From contig CM034236.1 in assembly GCA_019916065.1 (NCBI GenBank), positions 21,903,508-21,967,507 on the forward strand: DNA of 64,000 nt, read 5' to 3'. Shown here piece by piece: positions 24,880 through 37,001 of this stretch. Below the pieces are notes generated by a model. The model saw nothing but the letters and a program-made list of their open reading frames with translations, did not search any database and had not been told where the DNA came from. Numbering within the stretch: the first letter of the stretch is position 1; each line of letters starts with the position of its first letter. A program made the translations under genes and the position numbers. The DNA comes from Vitellaria paradoxa (taxonomy: Eukaryota > Streptophyta > Magnoliopsida > Ericales > Sapotaceae).

Positions 24880-25660
24880 ATGTTTGTAAATCTAACTTCT
24901 CACAATAATTTAGTTAATTTTGGCGAGCCTTCAATTATTAAGTCTTGTAATTCCTCTTCATCTTCTAATAATGATGATTCTGATTTTGATTTTGACAGAG
25001 AAACTAATGCTCAATTAATTAAAGCTAACCAAAAATTGCTGAAAGAAAATTCCAAGTTGAAAGTTCCTGGTCAAGTGTTAATGAAAGAAAAGAAGACCCT
25101 CAAAAGTAAGTGCTAAAGTTTGACTACTCAACACACTAAAGTAGATGACTCTTTACACAAACTTGAAGCTAAGTATAAGACCTTTAACTATAGAGCCGAG
25201 GTACTTAGAGATAAATTGGAGATAAAAGACAAGGAGTGTATTAAAGTACAGAGGGAGCTACGAGAACTACAAGAGAAGTTTGTCAAACCTTCAAAAAATC
25301 TTCATGAAATCTTGGATTCTCAGCAAAGGCCTACATATAGGCAAGGCCTTGGATTTGAAGGAGTTAGTGACTCGAAAGGTACAGAATCAAGTAATGCCCC
25401 AAAGGCATTTGTAAAGGCTTCCGTCCAATTGTCTAACCCAGCTCTTCAAGCCTCCGCTTGTGCATCCCCACCAAGAGAAAAAAAAAACTCATAAGAATCT
25501 AGGTGCGACTTAACCGACAAAAGATAAGTCTCGAGATATGTTCAATAAATCACCTTTTGTTTTGGTTTGCCATCATTGTGGGATGTGTAGTCATATTTGC
25601 TCCAACTACTTTAAATAGCATGGTTTGGCTAGATTTTATGTTGACAAAAATAAAAATTTT
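24880..25660 (+). pseudogene. copia II gag C-terminal relic (coiled coil and zinc knuckle)
   Basis: Two adjacent segments (24880-25116 and 25120-25494) are split by a stop. They encode an acidic patch (NDDSDFDFD), a Lys/Glu/Leu-rich coiled coil and NLHEILDSQQRPTYRQGLGF, a motif found in SIRE/Tork-like copia gag. Further on, in another frame near 25566, CHHCGMCSHICSNYF is a knuckle remnant. The same order occurs in the minus-strand relic at 48950-48100. The pol gene that should follow is absent. Confidence 0.7.
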
Positions 25661-26026
25661 CAATCAAAATTGTTAAATAGGTTTCAAATCCTTTGTAATT
25701 ATACTCCCACTTCTAACTCTAAATTTTTCTTTACTAGGTTGCTGAGACAAGTTCCAAAACAAAAGAAAATTTTAATTCTGGCAAAAAAACACTGTACCTA
25801 TTAAAAAGGCATCCCAATTTAAGAAACCATAAATAAAACTCGTGCAGTTTGGATTAGAAATGATGATTTGAATGCATGTAAAGCTCCTAAATAGGTAAAA
25901 AGGGTAAATTTTGATAATAAGTAATTGGTCGCATGGTATAGATTGTGGTGTGCTTAATGTTTATTGTTTCCCTAGTTTGTGATTATGTGTGGCACAGTTT
26001 TAGGAGTTTTGATGTATTTTTGCTGC

Positions 26027-27008
26027 TATGGATGGCCATCTCGGCCGACCTGTTCATACCTTACCTAATCCCCCTTTAGAATGGGTAGGAGATTTGGGGG
26101 TTTTTTGGGGATCGAGTACCATATGGGGACATTTTTAAAAAAAATTTGGGGATTGGGTATAGTATAGGTATGAGTCTGTCCCCGTCCTGTACCTTACCCT
26201 ACCCATTCCCCGACTCTTCCCCGCCCCTATCTATACCCTCTTATATATATATTTTAATTTTTTGAGGTTCTATTTTACTTTATAGTTTACCCCAATACAG
26301 CGGCACGCCGGTACGAACTAGTTCTAGCTTAACCTTAACATAGCGAGAGAGCAAACGGAGGTGAAGAGATTTTTGTTATGAAATTTTTTTATATCAATCT
26401 TTTTCCTATCAAATCCCTAGATACCCATTTCCAAAAGAACGGAAGTTCTAATTTTGATCATCAAAGCTCTTTTTTCTACCTTCCAAATTAACATTTTCAC
26501 AGTTTCAACATGTTGGGGATTTCCAATTTGAGACCCTTTACACACTGACGTTTGAAATCAAGCCAAACACGAGTTTAGATTGAACTTATTTTGTAGCCCT
26601 ACAAGTTTGTTTATTTATTGCAAATTTATGTGATGAATACGATGAAATGATAACAATCAAATAATATATACACATATATATAATTTTACAAAGCCAACAC
26701 ATGCACCCTCGATGGGGATATAATTTTACAAACCTAATAAGTGCTTTCTAAATATATATATATATATATATGATTCCTTTCGATTTTCTAAATATATATT
26801 AGGATTCTCCTCTATTTTCTTATAAGTCATACTTTAGAATTTTTATATTTTTGTATTTTTGCATTTCAGATACCCAATTCCTCGTGGGGATCCCCGTTTC
26901 TTGTTTGGGCTAGAGATGGGGGTAAAAATAAATCTCCAGTGAGGATCAATTTTGGATTAAGGATTGGGTATAGGGATAGGCGTACGACCCGCCCCATGCC
27001 CATCCCTA
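26027..27008. mobile_element. hAT-type non-autonomous DNA transposon inside copia II
   Basis: The left end reads TATGGATGGCCATCTCGGC. The right end, in reverse complement, reads TAGGGATGGGCATGGGGCG, an imperfect terminal inverted repeat. It is flanked by 8-base TTTGCTGC (26019-26026) and TTTGTTGC (27009-27016), 7 of 8 identical, the TSD length of hAT elements. Both subterminal regions are rich in GGGGAT/CCCCGCCCC words. There is no transposase. Length 982 bp. Confidence 0.7.
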
Positions 27009-27016
27009 TTTGTTGC

Positions 27017-28760
27017 TATGTTTTAGTTTATTCTCTCTTGCTGCTGTCTTTTGTTTTTATTGATAATCTTGTTAAGAAGTGTATTATCTATTTGGTACCT
27101 TTTTTTAGTGAGTTTATAAGCCCCTTGACCACCGTAGGTTTGAATCTCTTCAAACTTTCTTAGGTGTGTGTGCCATTACATAGGTTATTTTTTAATTAAA
27201 AAGGGGGGGCTCTTAGATTAAGGAGGAGCATGATAAGTTCTTGATTTACATTTATCTATCACACATTATTATACTTTTAACTCTTGAGATTTTACAATAA
27301 ATTGATTGAGCCCTATTAACGTGTGTTACTTGATTTATTTTCTTATGACACACATTAAATGTTCATCGTTATGCTTGTGATCCTCTAAACTCTTAAAACA
27401 CAAGATTGATTCTTACTACGTGTAATGTCACGCTATTTTCGTACTTGCCAAATTGGATTCTCTCCTTTGTCTATTTGTGTATATTACGCCTGTCAAGTAA
27501 ATGCATGGAAAGAGTTACCGATGGACTAGAGTGAAGCCCCTTAATGACATCTCAGTTATCAAAATAACCACCCTCTAGGTTAAGATGATTCAAGGAAAAG
27601 CTACCTATTTATAAATGTGTAAAAGTAGCCATGCACATTAGGCTGCTAAATAATAATAATAATAATAATAATGACAAATAAATTCCCATAAAAAATTGAT
27701 TGGGAAAAAATTAGAAGATATAAGTTGAATAGTGCTAAATTCATTTTATTTTATATCTCAATTGCAATATATGGCCTTTGAAGAGCATTCTATCCCAATA
27801 TTTGTGATTTTAGTGTTCTATTATATTTGGTTTAATGATTCCTAAAATCACTTTTGCACTTAGAGTATCACTCGTATAACCTTAAACATTATATGTGGTT
27901 ATATTAAGAGATTTTAAGTATTGCAAATCTATACCTTGGTGATTGTTCAATTTGTTTAATTTTTAATCTCTGATAGTATAATTAAAAATAGTGTGTAAGA
28001 TGATTAGAGTACGAATTAACAGTATATTTGGTCAAACTTTCAATTCTTTTATTTTATTTTTCCTTTATGATATTTTATTATTTTTTATTTTTGGCACACA
28101 GCTTAGTGAATTTTATTGGTTTTTATAAATCTCTAGATTACTAGGAGTTTGGCTGGATATTTACTGAGTCGTTGGATAAACCAGAGATAATCATTTTGGA
28201 TTTTTGTGTGCATATATATGTATATATTTTTACTATTATGATTATGTTGCCATGCCATGACAAAAAGGGTAGACCTTGGATGGATTTTGGATATTTTTTA
28301 ACTTTAGTTAAAATTTTGACATGTTGGTTAGGTAGATATTTTGAATGAATGAATATATTTTTTTAATATGGTTAGTTAGTTGAATAATTCATTGTTGAGA
28401 TAATCTAGTTGGTTAGTTAGTTGGATTGTTTGCATTTTTTTGTTGTTGCATATTTTTCTCATTCCTTTTATCCATGTTGATTCATGTTCTATCTTTTCTT
28501 TTCTCATTCTTTATTATCTTGATTTCATGTTTGTTAATTTTATGACAAAAAAGGGGAGAAGAGTTTAATTGTATCATTTTAAACTTACTACTTTTCACAA
28601 TGTGTTTTGTTTAAGTGATGTGCAAGTTGAACATTGATTAAGGGGGAGCTCACAAGTTCATATATTGAGGAAAGTTTAACTTGATTATGTTATTCATCTT
28701 GGGAAATGATGTAATTTTTTTAGACTACATATAGGAGCATTGTTTTGTCACAAAATTACC
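27017..28760 (+). other. Non-coding internal region of copia II
   Basis: No pol motifs are visible on either strand. Two GACAAAAA(A)GGG words (about 28259-28269, 28542-28556) and AAGGGGGAGCTC (28642) resemble the pre-3'-LTR regions of SIRE-like copia elements. A (TAA)n run lies at 27648-27672. Confidence 0.5.
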
Positions 28761-28772
28761 TAAGGGGGAGAT
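28761..28772 (+). other. Polypurine tract of copia II
   Basis: AAGGGGGAGA lies a few bases before the 3' LTR start at 28778. Confidence 0.7.
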
Positions 28773-28777
28773 TATTA

Positions 28778-29421
28778 TGTTTATTTTTGTAATTAGCAAA
28801 TTAGTGAAAAAAATAATAATTTTAAACTTGTACTTTTAGGCATTTGACTAAGGTGCCAAATGTATAGATTTGAAGGATTTTTGGAAAGTTTCCTAATGCT
28901 TAAAGAGGTTAGAAATATTTTAAGAAAGGTTCCCTAATGGTCAAGGAGGTTGGAAAGTTTTCTAAAAGATTTTAGAAATAGGAAACTATACAATACTATA
29001 TATGATTGGATTACTTAAGTGCTCTATAAATAGAGATGACCTTCTCTTAGAGTTTTTACACACATAAAGAATGTGGCAAAAAAGCTAGCTACATTGATTT
29101 ATGAGTTCTCTTTATTCTCTTAGCCAAATAACTTCGCATATTCGTGGTTCGTGATCTTTAAGGAATTAAAGATTGGTTATTCACTAGAGAGGGTACATTG
29201 TGGACTCGAGCAAAGCTTTAACTTAAGGGATCGTGGATTCAATTGGGAACTTTGTAGTTGTAATCTTTGTAACCCAACTTATATAGTGAAAGAAGATTGT
29301 TTGGTCCATCGTTTAGGACTTACAGTTTTTTCTGGTTTTGGTTTTCACATTAAATCGTTGTGTCTATTTTTTGCACTTGTTTAGTTGATTGTTTGATACT
29401 ACACTTTTAGCTATTTTTTCA
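28778..29421 (+). repeat. 3' LTR of copia II
   Basis: Aligns along its length with 24091-24753, including CTCTATAAATAGAGA at 29021 and the CTATTTTTTCA end. Many substitutions separate the two LTRs, so this is not a recent insertion. Confidence 0.85.
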
Positions 29422-29426
29422 AATTT

Positions 29427-29850
29427 TTTTCTTACTAGAAGGTCCCTAGTACTAATTTTATTGAGGTTAGCAATCCAAGAAAATATCTTTACCTTTAGAT
29501 ACTTGCCAAAAAAAAAAAATATTTACCTTTAGAACTCCTCTAAATGAGTTAAATGTTTTATGGGGCATCACAAGAATAATGGCCTTGTTTATCATCAGAT
29601 ATGTATAAAATAAAAAAGAAAAGAAAGATAGAATTGGAGAGGAAAAAATATAAAGTCTATACTAAATTGATGTGATTAAAGAGGTTAAGGAAAGGCCTTT
29701 ACATAGGCTTACAACATGCACATAAACATAGTAATGATTTACCTACTATATATATTTAGCTCTACTTACTAAATAAGTATAATACAGAATATTCTAACAT
29801 ACATAAAATAATATAGAATATTTGAATGTCCCCTATAAACTCAAGATGGT
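29427..29850 (-). other. Probable 3' edge of copia III
   Basis: No ORF. On the minus strand, a CTTGAGTTTATAGGGGACATTC word near 29829-29850 precedes AT-rich sequence with repeated AATATTCTATATTA. That resembles the polypurine/LTR junction of copia elements, so this may be 3' LTR sequence. No partner LTR was found. Confidence 0.35.
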
Positions 29851-30028
29851 TAGGCAGAGACTAGTTTGAGTTTCGAAATAAGAGATGGAAAACTACCTGG
29901 TGCTAGGGGTTTAGTAAGAACTTCTACCAACTACCCATGAGACTCAATCGGAACAAGATGAAGAACACCCTCCCATAAGTGATGGTGAATACAATGACAA
30001 TCAATCTCAATATGCATGGTGCGTTTAT

Positions 30029-31901
30029 TGATTACACTCGAAAAGTGTAATTACAAACGACACTTTTGCACACTCATTTACATATTTTACTACGTTTTCC
30101 TCATAATTTATCACTATTTTATCACTTACGTAAACCATTTTGTCAATCGCAGGGAAAATGGTGAATTCAACGAAGAAGACAGTGATTTTGACAACTCCAA
30201 GGAGGAAAGAAACAAAGGAGAACAAAGCGTGTCAACAATGGTTCAAGCTTCCCCAAGAGTTGGCTTAGATGGATGAGCAAACATTGAAGAAACCTATACA
30301 CTGTGGTCCGGACCCTCTCTTTGATGGTCCCGACCACAGAAAGTTGAAGCCCGGCCAAAGAAGAAAACTATACACTGTGGTCCGGACCCCCTCCTTGATG
30401 GTCCCGACCACAGATGCTTGCCTTCCAGCTGATTGAATAAAACATACACTGTGGTCCGGACCCCCTGAGGGACGGTCCGGACCCCCTTATACGGAATTGT
30501 TGCTCCGCGTTTTGAATGATTAGGGTTTTGTGTTTGCTTATATATATGACATTGTGTAGCCGAATGAGGGGCGGCTGCGTTTTTTGTTTTTCTTCCTCTT
30601 CTCCTACTTCTCTTAGGTTTAAGTTTAGTTTTAGTTATTTATTTGAAGAGTTTGAAGATTTTTAATTATTCGTGAATGTTTCTCTATGTACTCCAAGTTT
30701 TTAAGACGATTGTCATTGCGATTGCTACTCAAGTTCTTATTTCAAAGTTCGTTTTCAAGTAAGTTAATATTTCATTCTTGCTCTTTATTAGTTTTTGAAT
30801 GTTCGTGGATGGTTTTTATGATTAATGCCATTAGTTTGTTTAATCTTTGGATGCTTTAAAATATTAGGGTTTCGTTTAGAGTTTGATACGAATGCTGTAC
30901 ATTTTGATCTTAAGGTTTAACTTTAATTAATCTAGTATTTTGTTTTGGTTCATTATTATTAATTGAATGTTCGTAGGTAAGTTTTACATTCATTAGGACT
31001 GTTTTAATTACGTTTTTGAAGCTTTAACAGTTATGTCTTCATCTAAGCTTGTTAAGTTGTTTCAAAGCATGCTAGGGTAAAAACCTGTGTTCTTGATTCA
31101 CTGAATCAATGAAGGGTAATTTGTTATGAACTGAGGGATGTACGTAGATCCTTCACATGGGTTTCAAAAGCCTATGTGAAGTGATCTACTATTTTCAAAT
31201 TTGATTTGTTGTTTGGAAAACCTTTGAAAATAAGAGTGTTTGTTCATATTCTCTGTAATCACTGATAAACACTCTTGACAATTTTAATCTAGATTTGAAC
31301 TCGAGTATTTTTATCATAAAATCCTTCCAGTTTTATTTTCCATAATGAAACGTGAATTTAAAACTGTGTATCGAGGAATTTTGGAATGTATTGAAAATCT
31401 TTCCCAATCCATAGATCCTTTGACGTGAACTATGGATTGTATTTAAAATCATCCCTTGGTGAAATAACAGATTACTTGGAATTGTGAAGGTTGAATCAAG
31501 AACCCTTTTCTATTAGAATTTCAATTTGATAAAATCACTGTTTTAAATTTCTTATAAATCTTGTTTGCAATTAGATTAGGTTATTCTTTAAATTCAAGTT
31601 TAGTAATTTTAATTTGCTGAGTTATTTAAATTAGTTCGAATTTTATTTAAGTTGAAACATTCCTTTAATTAGTAATTACTTTGTTTTTAGTTTAATTTCT
31701 CAAATTTCAACTCTATCAAATCCAATTTAAGTTAATTGCAACTTTAATTCTAATTCAATCCTACAATTCATATTTGAACTTAGAAACTGAAACACATAGG
31801 CTTCCCTGTGGATTCGACCTCGGACTTACTGAGTTTTAAAACTACACCGCACACCCTTGCACTTGGGGGTTAATTAGCACTGCACTATTTACGAGCGGTC
31901 A
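30029..31901 (+). mobile_element. Athila-type solo LTR, copy 1
   Basis: The 1873-bp unit begins TGATTACACTCG and ends GAGCGGTCA. A perfect 5-bp target duplication TTTAT flanks it (30024-30028 and 31902-31906). The ends match the 5' LTR of the Athila-type element at 35364-36669. It contains no coding domain and no PBS or polypurine tract, so it fits LTR-LTR recombination to a solo LTR. It sits inside the RNase H region of copia III. The 30301-30489 part carries the hairpin array described separately. Confidence 0.88.
30301..30489 (+). repeat. GC-rich hairpin array, 74-bp period (solo LTR copy 1)
   Basis: Units start at 30301, 30375 and 30449, exactly 74 bp apart. Units 1 and 2 are 39-base near-perfect inverted repeats: CTGTGGTCCGGACC on the left, GGTCCCGACCACAG on the right, with a ~11-base loop. 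Unit 3 has the left arm and a GGTCCGGACCCCC right half but lacks the final CACAG. The GC content contrasts with the AT-rich LTR. Confidence 0.9.
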
Positions 31902-34593
31902 TTTATGATAGACATCATTATAAGCGATAGCATTAGCACTTTGACTATCACAACGGATAGTAATGCTAGAAGATTGGGAGACACCAATATCCTGAAGAAG
32001 CCAATGCAACTATAAAAGCTCAAAAGTAGAAATAGCAAGAGCACAATACTCGGCCTTGGCGCTAGATCGAGAGACTCTTGTTTATTTCTTGGTTATGCAT
32101 ATAAACCTTATGTGTTGAAGAGTTATATCCAGCAAGAGGCTGCATATAAACTTCCTCAGTCAAGTTACCATTAAGAAAAGTATTCTTAACATCCATCTGT
32201 AACAAAGGCCAATGTTGAACAAATGCCATGGCAAGAAGAGATCAAATTGAGGTAATACAAGCAACCGTAGCAAATGTCTCCTAGTAGTCAATGCCATATT
32301 TTTTAGTAAAACCACGAGCAACTAGACAAGCTTTGTAATGGTCAATAGAACCTTAAAATTTGGTCTTAATCTTGTATTTTCATTTACACCCAACTGCTTT
32401 CTTGCCAGGAGGTAAATTAACGAGGTCCCAAGTATGTCCATTGGTAAGAGCATGAAATTCTTCAGACATTGCTGGCTGCTAATAAAGATCAGAAGAAGCC
32501 TCGTGATAGGAATGAGGCTCATGCAAGGTAGCAAGTGTAGTAAAACAATGAAAATTATGAAGATGGAAAGGAATTCTCTTACCTAAGTAGAGCGATGTGG
32601 TAATAAGGAACAGCATTGGTGGGACCCTTTTACAAAAGTTGTAGGATAGCATCTATGAAACATTAGAATAACTCATATAATCCGTAGGAAATTCAGTAGT
32701 ATTGAGCAATAAATCAAGAAAAAATTAGTGAACAATGGAGTGTGATGCCTAAGAAACGTAGGAGGAAATGAGCTCATGCTACTAAAAGGTTTATGTTCTC
32801 AGAAAGTGACATGGCGAGAAATATTAAGGCAATTGTTGATAGGATTATAACAGCAATAACCTTTGTGTTCAATACCATAACTAAGAAAACAACACAAACG
32901 AGACCCCGATTGTAATTCAGTATGCTCGTGTGGTTGAAGGAGAACAAAACAAGTGCAACCAAATGCACCAAGGTTGTGATAAATAGAAATATGATTATAC
33001 AGACACTCATAAGGAGACTATTGGTTAGTGATAAAAGAAAAAGTATAATTGATTGAATAAAAGACACTAAGGGTGGCTTTTTCCTAAAAGGTTTAGGTAT
33101 AAATGTAAAAAAATTAAAAGAATGCACAATATCAAGGAGATGTCTATGTTTGCATTTAGCACGCCCATTTTATTAACAAATGTCAGAACAAGACCTATGG
33201 TGAAGAGTGCCATTTTGTTTTAGAGTGTCAAGAAAAGAAGTTTCCTTATATTTAATAGCATTATCTGAATGAAAAACCTTGATGTTCCTAAAAAATTGAG
33301 TTTGAATCTTTTTTTAAAATTCATGATAAATTTTAGGAAGTTTAGAAAGGTTTTTTATTGAGTAAATCTAAGTATAATGGGAATAATCATTAATAAACAC
33401 AACAAAATAGTGACAATCACCCATAGTGGAAGTAGGATAAGGTCCCCCTATACATCTGAATGAACTAAATCAAAAGGAGCAAAAGAAATAGAATTACTAT
33501 TATAAAATGACAAGGTAGACTATTTACTAAATTGACACGAAATACAATCAAAATACTCTTGTTTAACATCCCTAATCTACCACTAGAAATAAGAAGACGA
33601 ACATGAGAGTGAAGTATGACCCAATCAAGAATGCCAAACACTCAAAGATGTAGGTGCAAGTGTAGCAGCAGTATAAACATTGACAGAGCATTAAGAGATG
33701 TGAGTTCAAATAGATGCCTCACTTTACGCGTAGTCCCAATTGTCTGACCCATTTATGGATCCTATATCATAATACCATAATTGGAAAAAAATCAATTCAA
33801 AGCTAAGTTCACAAAGTTGTCCAATAGATAAGAGATTAAGAGATAAATTTGGAACAATATAAGTGTTAGAGGCAGAAAAAGTAGGGGTCGACATAGTTTT
33901 AGAATGACCAACTTGTAAGTGAGACCCGTTGGCAGTATAATAGTAAGGGAGTGAGGCAAAGAAATCTTAGTATTAAGAGCAGTGGCATCAAGAGTGATAT
34001 GATTTTAGCAAGCAGAATCTAAATACCAAGGAGAATTACTCGATATGGTGGAGAAAGCAGAAAAAAGAATGCCTTTAGTTAAAGCTCTAAGGAAAAGTAC
34101 CTCTACATCAGCAATAGTAGTAGGTGGGCTAGGTAAAGACACAGAAGGAACATCTGATGATTTTGAGAGTGTAACAGTAGCTGTTTGTTAGTCAATCTTT
34201 GTCATTGACGTTTATGTTGACGTTTTCAACACTCACATTATTGATGACACCATTTTTTGCAATAATTACAATAATCATTAAAGGGTCGTGAAGATGTAGA
34301 CTAATTAGGCAATAGAGTAGATGGTGGTGTAGATGGAGTAGCCAAAATTCTCAGATATCTGAAGTGACATAGTAGAAAACCAAGTATCCTCAAAAAGCAA
34401 CTCACTCAATACAGCCTCTAAAGTAGACAAGGGAGAATGGTGCAATAAAGAAACCCCATGTACCTTAAATTATGGACAAATAACAAAAAATAAAAATAAA
34501 AATAAAAACTCAACCAGTTGCATACTGTCTCTATAAGTATAGCACTTCTCAATATCAGCAATATTCTCAAACTCTAGCTCAAACAAAGATAAC

Positions 34594-35363
34594 TGTAATA
34601 ACTCAGATTTCTATATTAAGATAAATTGATGATTATTGACAAGTTTATTATGTAATGGGATGGGATGCTAAATTGATTAATGTGTGGCATTAAGAATTAT
34701 ATTGATCAAAGTGTGGGAAAATGGACTTAATTCCTGGACTTAGCCATTTTTGGTACAAGGGTGAGCAGAGGGGCGCCCCGGAGTAAAGGACGAGTGGCGG
34801 GCCTATATGACTTTTGACAAATGGATGGCTCAGTTACTTTTTTAGCCAACTGTTGTTTCTATGTCAGGGCTTGGTTAAAATAGTTGGTAGGGGAAGGAGC
34901 TTAAGCTCCTGTAGCATTCTTAGAGCCTAAGCTTTGTGTATACATATATGAGGATGAGAGAGCGAAGAGATAATTTTTGGTCGGTTGAGAGAAGAGAAAC
35001 TAAGACCAAGCTGAGAAGGAGATTGAAGAAGCTTAACTCGATAAGTGAATCAATCCTCAACCAAACCCGAGTTAGTCATATAGTTGTGATAATTGGATGC
35101 CTAATGAACACATTTATGCAATCAGTTTGATGATAGGAGCAAAGGTTTGAGCGTATGAGCTATACGAAGTTTGGATGGTTTAAGCAGGAGTTCACTATCA
35201 ACGTTTCTTTCTTCCTTCAACAAACTCAAGGTAGAGATTCTAAACCTATAAATTGCATATATGAGACATAGAGAACCAAGGAATGTTGTGATTATAAATG
35301 TTTTGGGTTTTGGAAGCATAAATGGTTAATTTGATTCAAATTATATAAGTGTATAAATGTATG
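34594..35363 (+). mobile_element. Gypsy LTR-like fragment (TGTAATAACTC start)
   Basis: TGTAATAACTCAGATTTC at 34594 resembles the minus-strand start of the large LTR at 16855-20535 (TGTAATAACCTGAATTT). It cuts off the 5' part of copia III. A GC-rich patch (GGGGCGCCCCGG, 34770-34781) and a purine-rich stretch at 34945-35030 follow. The right end was not found and may have been removed by the insertion at 35364. No gene is supported. Confidence 0.4.
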
Positions 35364-36669
35364 TGATTACACTTGAAAAGTGTAGTTACAAACCTAACAA
35401 TTAGATTATAATTCATGCATTTGTTTAATAATTTTATTGGTTTTGGCTACTTTTAATAGTTACTCTATTTTGTTTTCTAAATGCAGTGAAAAGAAAGAAA
35501 TTATTGAGATAAGTGATGATGTAAGTGATGAAAAAGACACAGTGGTTTGGACACCCTGACGACCAATTCAGACCAAGCAAAGGCATGGCTGAAGAATAAG
35601 GAGAAAGATAAAAAGTGACATTGGACCTTACTGCTGTCCGAACCACCCCCTTGGGTGGTCTGGACACCTACGACCATTATTCCAAAATTTCTAAATGCTT
35701 AAGAGGGGGATTAGTTTAGCTTTTAGTGTGATTGCTATTCTCATTGTTCGTGGATTTCGCTATAGCTCTGCTTCGAAGTATGATACTTTTGTTTTCACTC
35801 TTATTTAATGGAAGTTATTTCTAGTTTAATCATTGTTCTTATATTCTGTATTTGCGTTAAAATAATTCTAGACTAAATCCTTTAACCTTAATTCAACAAA
35901 TCAAGGAAGGATGGAACACTATGATCAATATGATGTGCGTAGATTTATGCATGTAATGTTAAAACGTCTATGTATTAATCTATTTTTTTTTATTTTCAAA
36001 TCTTATTCATTTATATCAAAACAAAAAAAGCCTTGAAAACAAAAACCCTTGATCACATTCTCCATAATCATAGATAAGGTTTTTTGGATAAAAAATTTCT
36101 TTTATATTTTCGAAATAAATGAATTAGGTTTGAACCAAAATATTATAAAAAAATCTTCCGGTTTTATAACCCTAAACATGATTATAAAACTGTGTTTTTT
36201 TGGAATTTAAAGAGCTTTTAATAGAATATTTTCTAATTTATCTTTCCTTTACGTGAATTTTAACTCTTAGTTAATTGCACATTAGATTGTGAAATAGTGC
36301 TTCCACCAAGAATTGAAAGTTGAATCAAAGACTTTTTGTTATTGATTTCCATCATACTTTGATTTAATTCACTGCTTTAAATTTTCTTGATTCGTGGTTT
36401 CATTATTTAGTTAATTTATTTGCTGATTATTATTAGATAATTAGTTTGTTTAAAGTTAGAAGTTAAGTTATTATTGAATTAAGAAAATTTATCTGCTTAA
36501 ATCTTTGAAACTAGTTAACCGTAGGCAGTAGATTACTTATATCTTTTGAAACCCAGAAATTATTGCATTAGGTTCCTTGAGGACACGATCTCGGTCTCAC
36601 CAAGTTAAAGCTACACCACACATGCTTGCACTTAAGGGTTATTCCAAACGTAATATTTAGAGGCGGTCA
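35364..36669 (+). repeat. 5' LTR of the Athila-type element
   Basis: Begins TGATTACACTTGAAAAGTGT and ends GAGGCGGTCA, the same ends as the two solo LTRs, but at 1306 bp it is shorter. It keeps degenerate traces of the GC-rich motif (ACAGTGGTTTGGACACCC near 35539; GGTCTGGACACC near 35657). Confidence 0.8.
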
Positions 36670-36676
36670 AGAGTTT

Positions 36677-36697
36677 TTAGCGTCGTTGCTTGGGTGG
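36677..36697 (+). other. Primer-binding site, tRNA-Asp type, degenerate
   Basis: TAGCGTCGTTGCTTGGGTGG lies 7-8 bases after the LTR and matches the Athila/Tat-type PBS TGGCGCCGTTGCCGGGGA with transitions. Confidence 0.65.
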
Positions 36698-37001
36698 AAA
36701 ACTTTAGTTTTTAGGTTGTTTTAGGTTTAAGTTTATCTACTCCTCTTTTTATTAAAAAAAAAAAAACTTTCTAACCATTTTTTTCTTTAAAATTGTCCAG
36801 CATTGCCTGCTGCTATCCGGGCACCCCGACGAGTGGTCTGGACACCAATGTGTTTACAAAACTTTCACTTAGCATTTGAACATTTAGAATCATGGGGAGA
36901 ATAGTAGATTAAGAGGTCCTAAACCCATAGATCCTCCTTTTGAACCTGAGAACCTCTTCATAGATATTCGAATCTCCTTTTCTCTTACTCCTACATTAGA
37001 A

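Larger units (their letters stand above)
24091..29421 (+). mobile_element. copia retrotransposon II, gag-only, both LTRs
   Basis: A 663-bp 5' LTR (24091-24753) and a 644-bp 3' LTR (28778-29421) flank an internal region with a primer-binding site, a gag C-terminal region and a polypurine tract. I could find no protease, integrase or RT between 25700 and 28760. Flanks AATTA (24086-24090) and AATTT (29422-29426) match at 4 of 5 bases. The element is non-autonomous and is interrupted by an hAT-type insertion at 26027-27008. Confidence 0.85.
29850..34590 (-). pseudogene. copia III gag-pol relic, split by a solo LTR
   Basis: Read on the minus strand from 34590 down: a knuckle remnant (CNYCKKWCH, about 34260), a protease region (DSAC-x-NHIT near 34010), MGQTIGTTRK (about 33745), an integrase core piece (VFHSDNAIKYKE near 33270, NGRAKCKHRHLL near 33150), the integrase tail (HTELQSGSRLCCFL near 32910), RT (ALTNGHTWDLVNLPPGKK near 32440; LLQMDVKNTFLNGNL near 32200) and RNase H (AKAEYCALA near 32060; IRCDSQSANAIAYND near 31930). 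The 30029-31901 solo LTR then interrupts it, after which RTMHIEIDCH resumes at about 30020. Many stops and shifts make it a pseudogene. Confidence 0.8.

Noticed and set aside
30025..30225. Minus-strand open frame repeated at 39531-39788
   Set aside because: It is found in both solo LTRs only because they are copies of one sequence; no domain was recognised, and it overlaps the LTR end.
32774..33127. Hydrophobic minus-strand open frame that looks like a membrane protein
   Set aside because: Another minus-strand frame here reads as the copia integrase tail (HTELQSGSRLCCFL); the hydrophobic frame is an AT-composition artefact.
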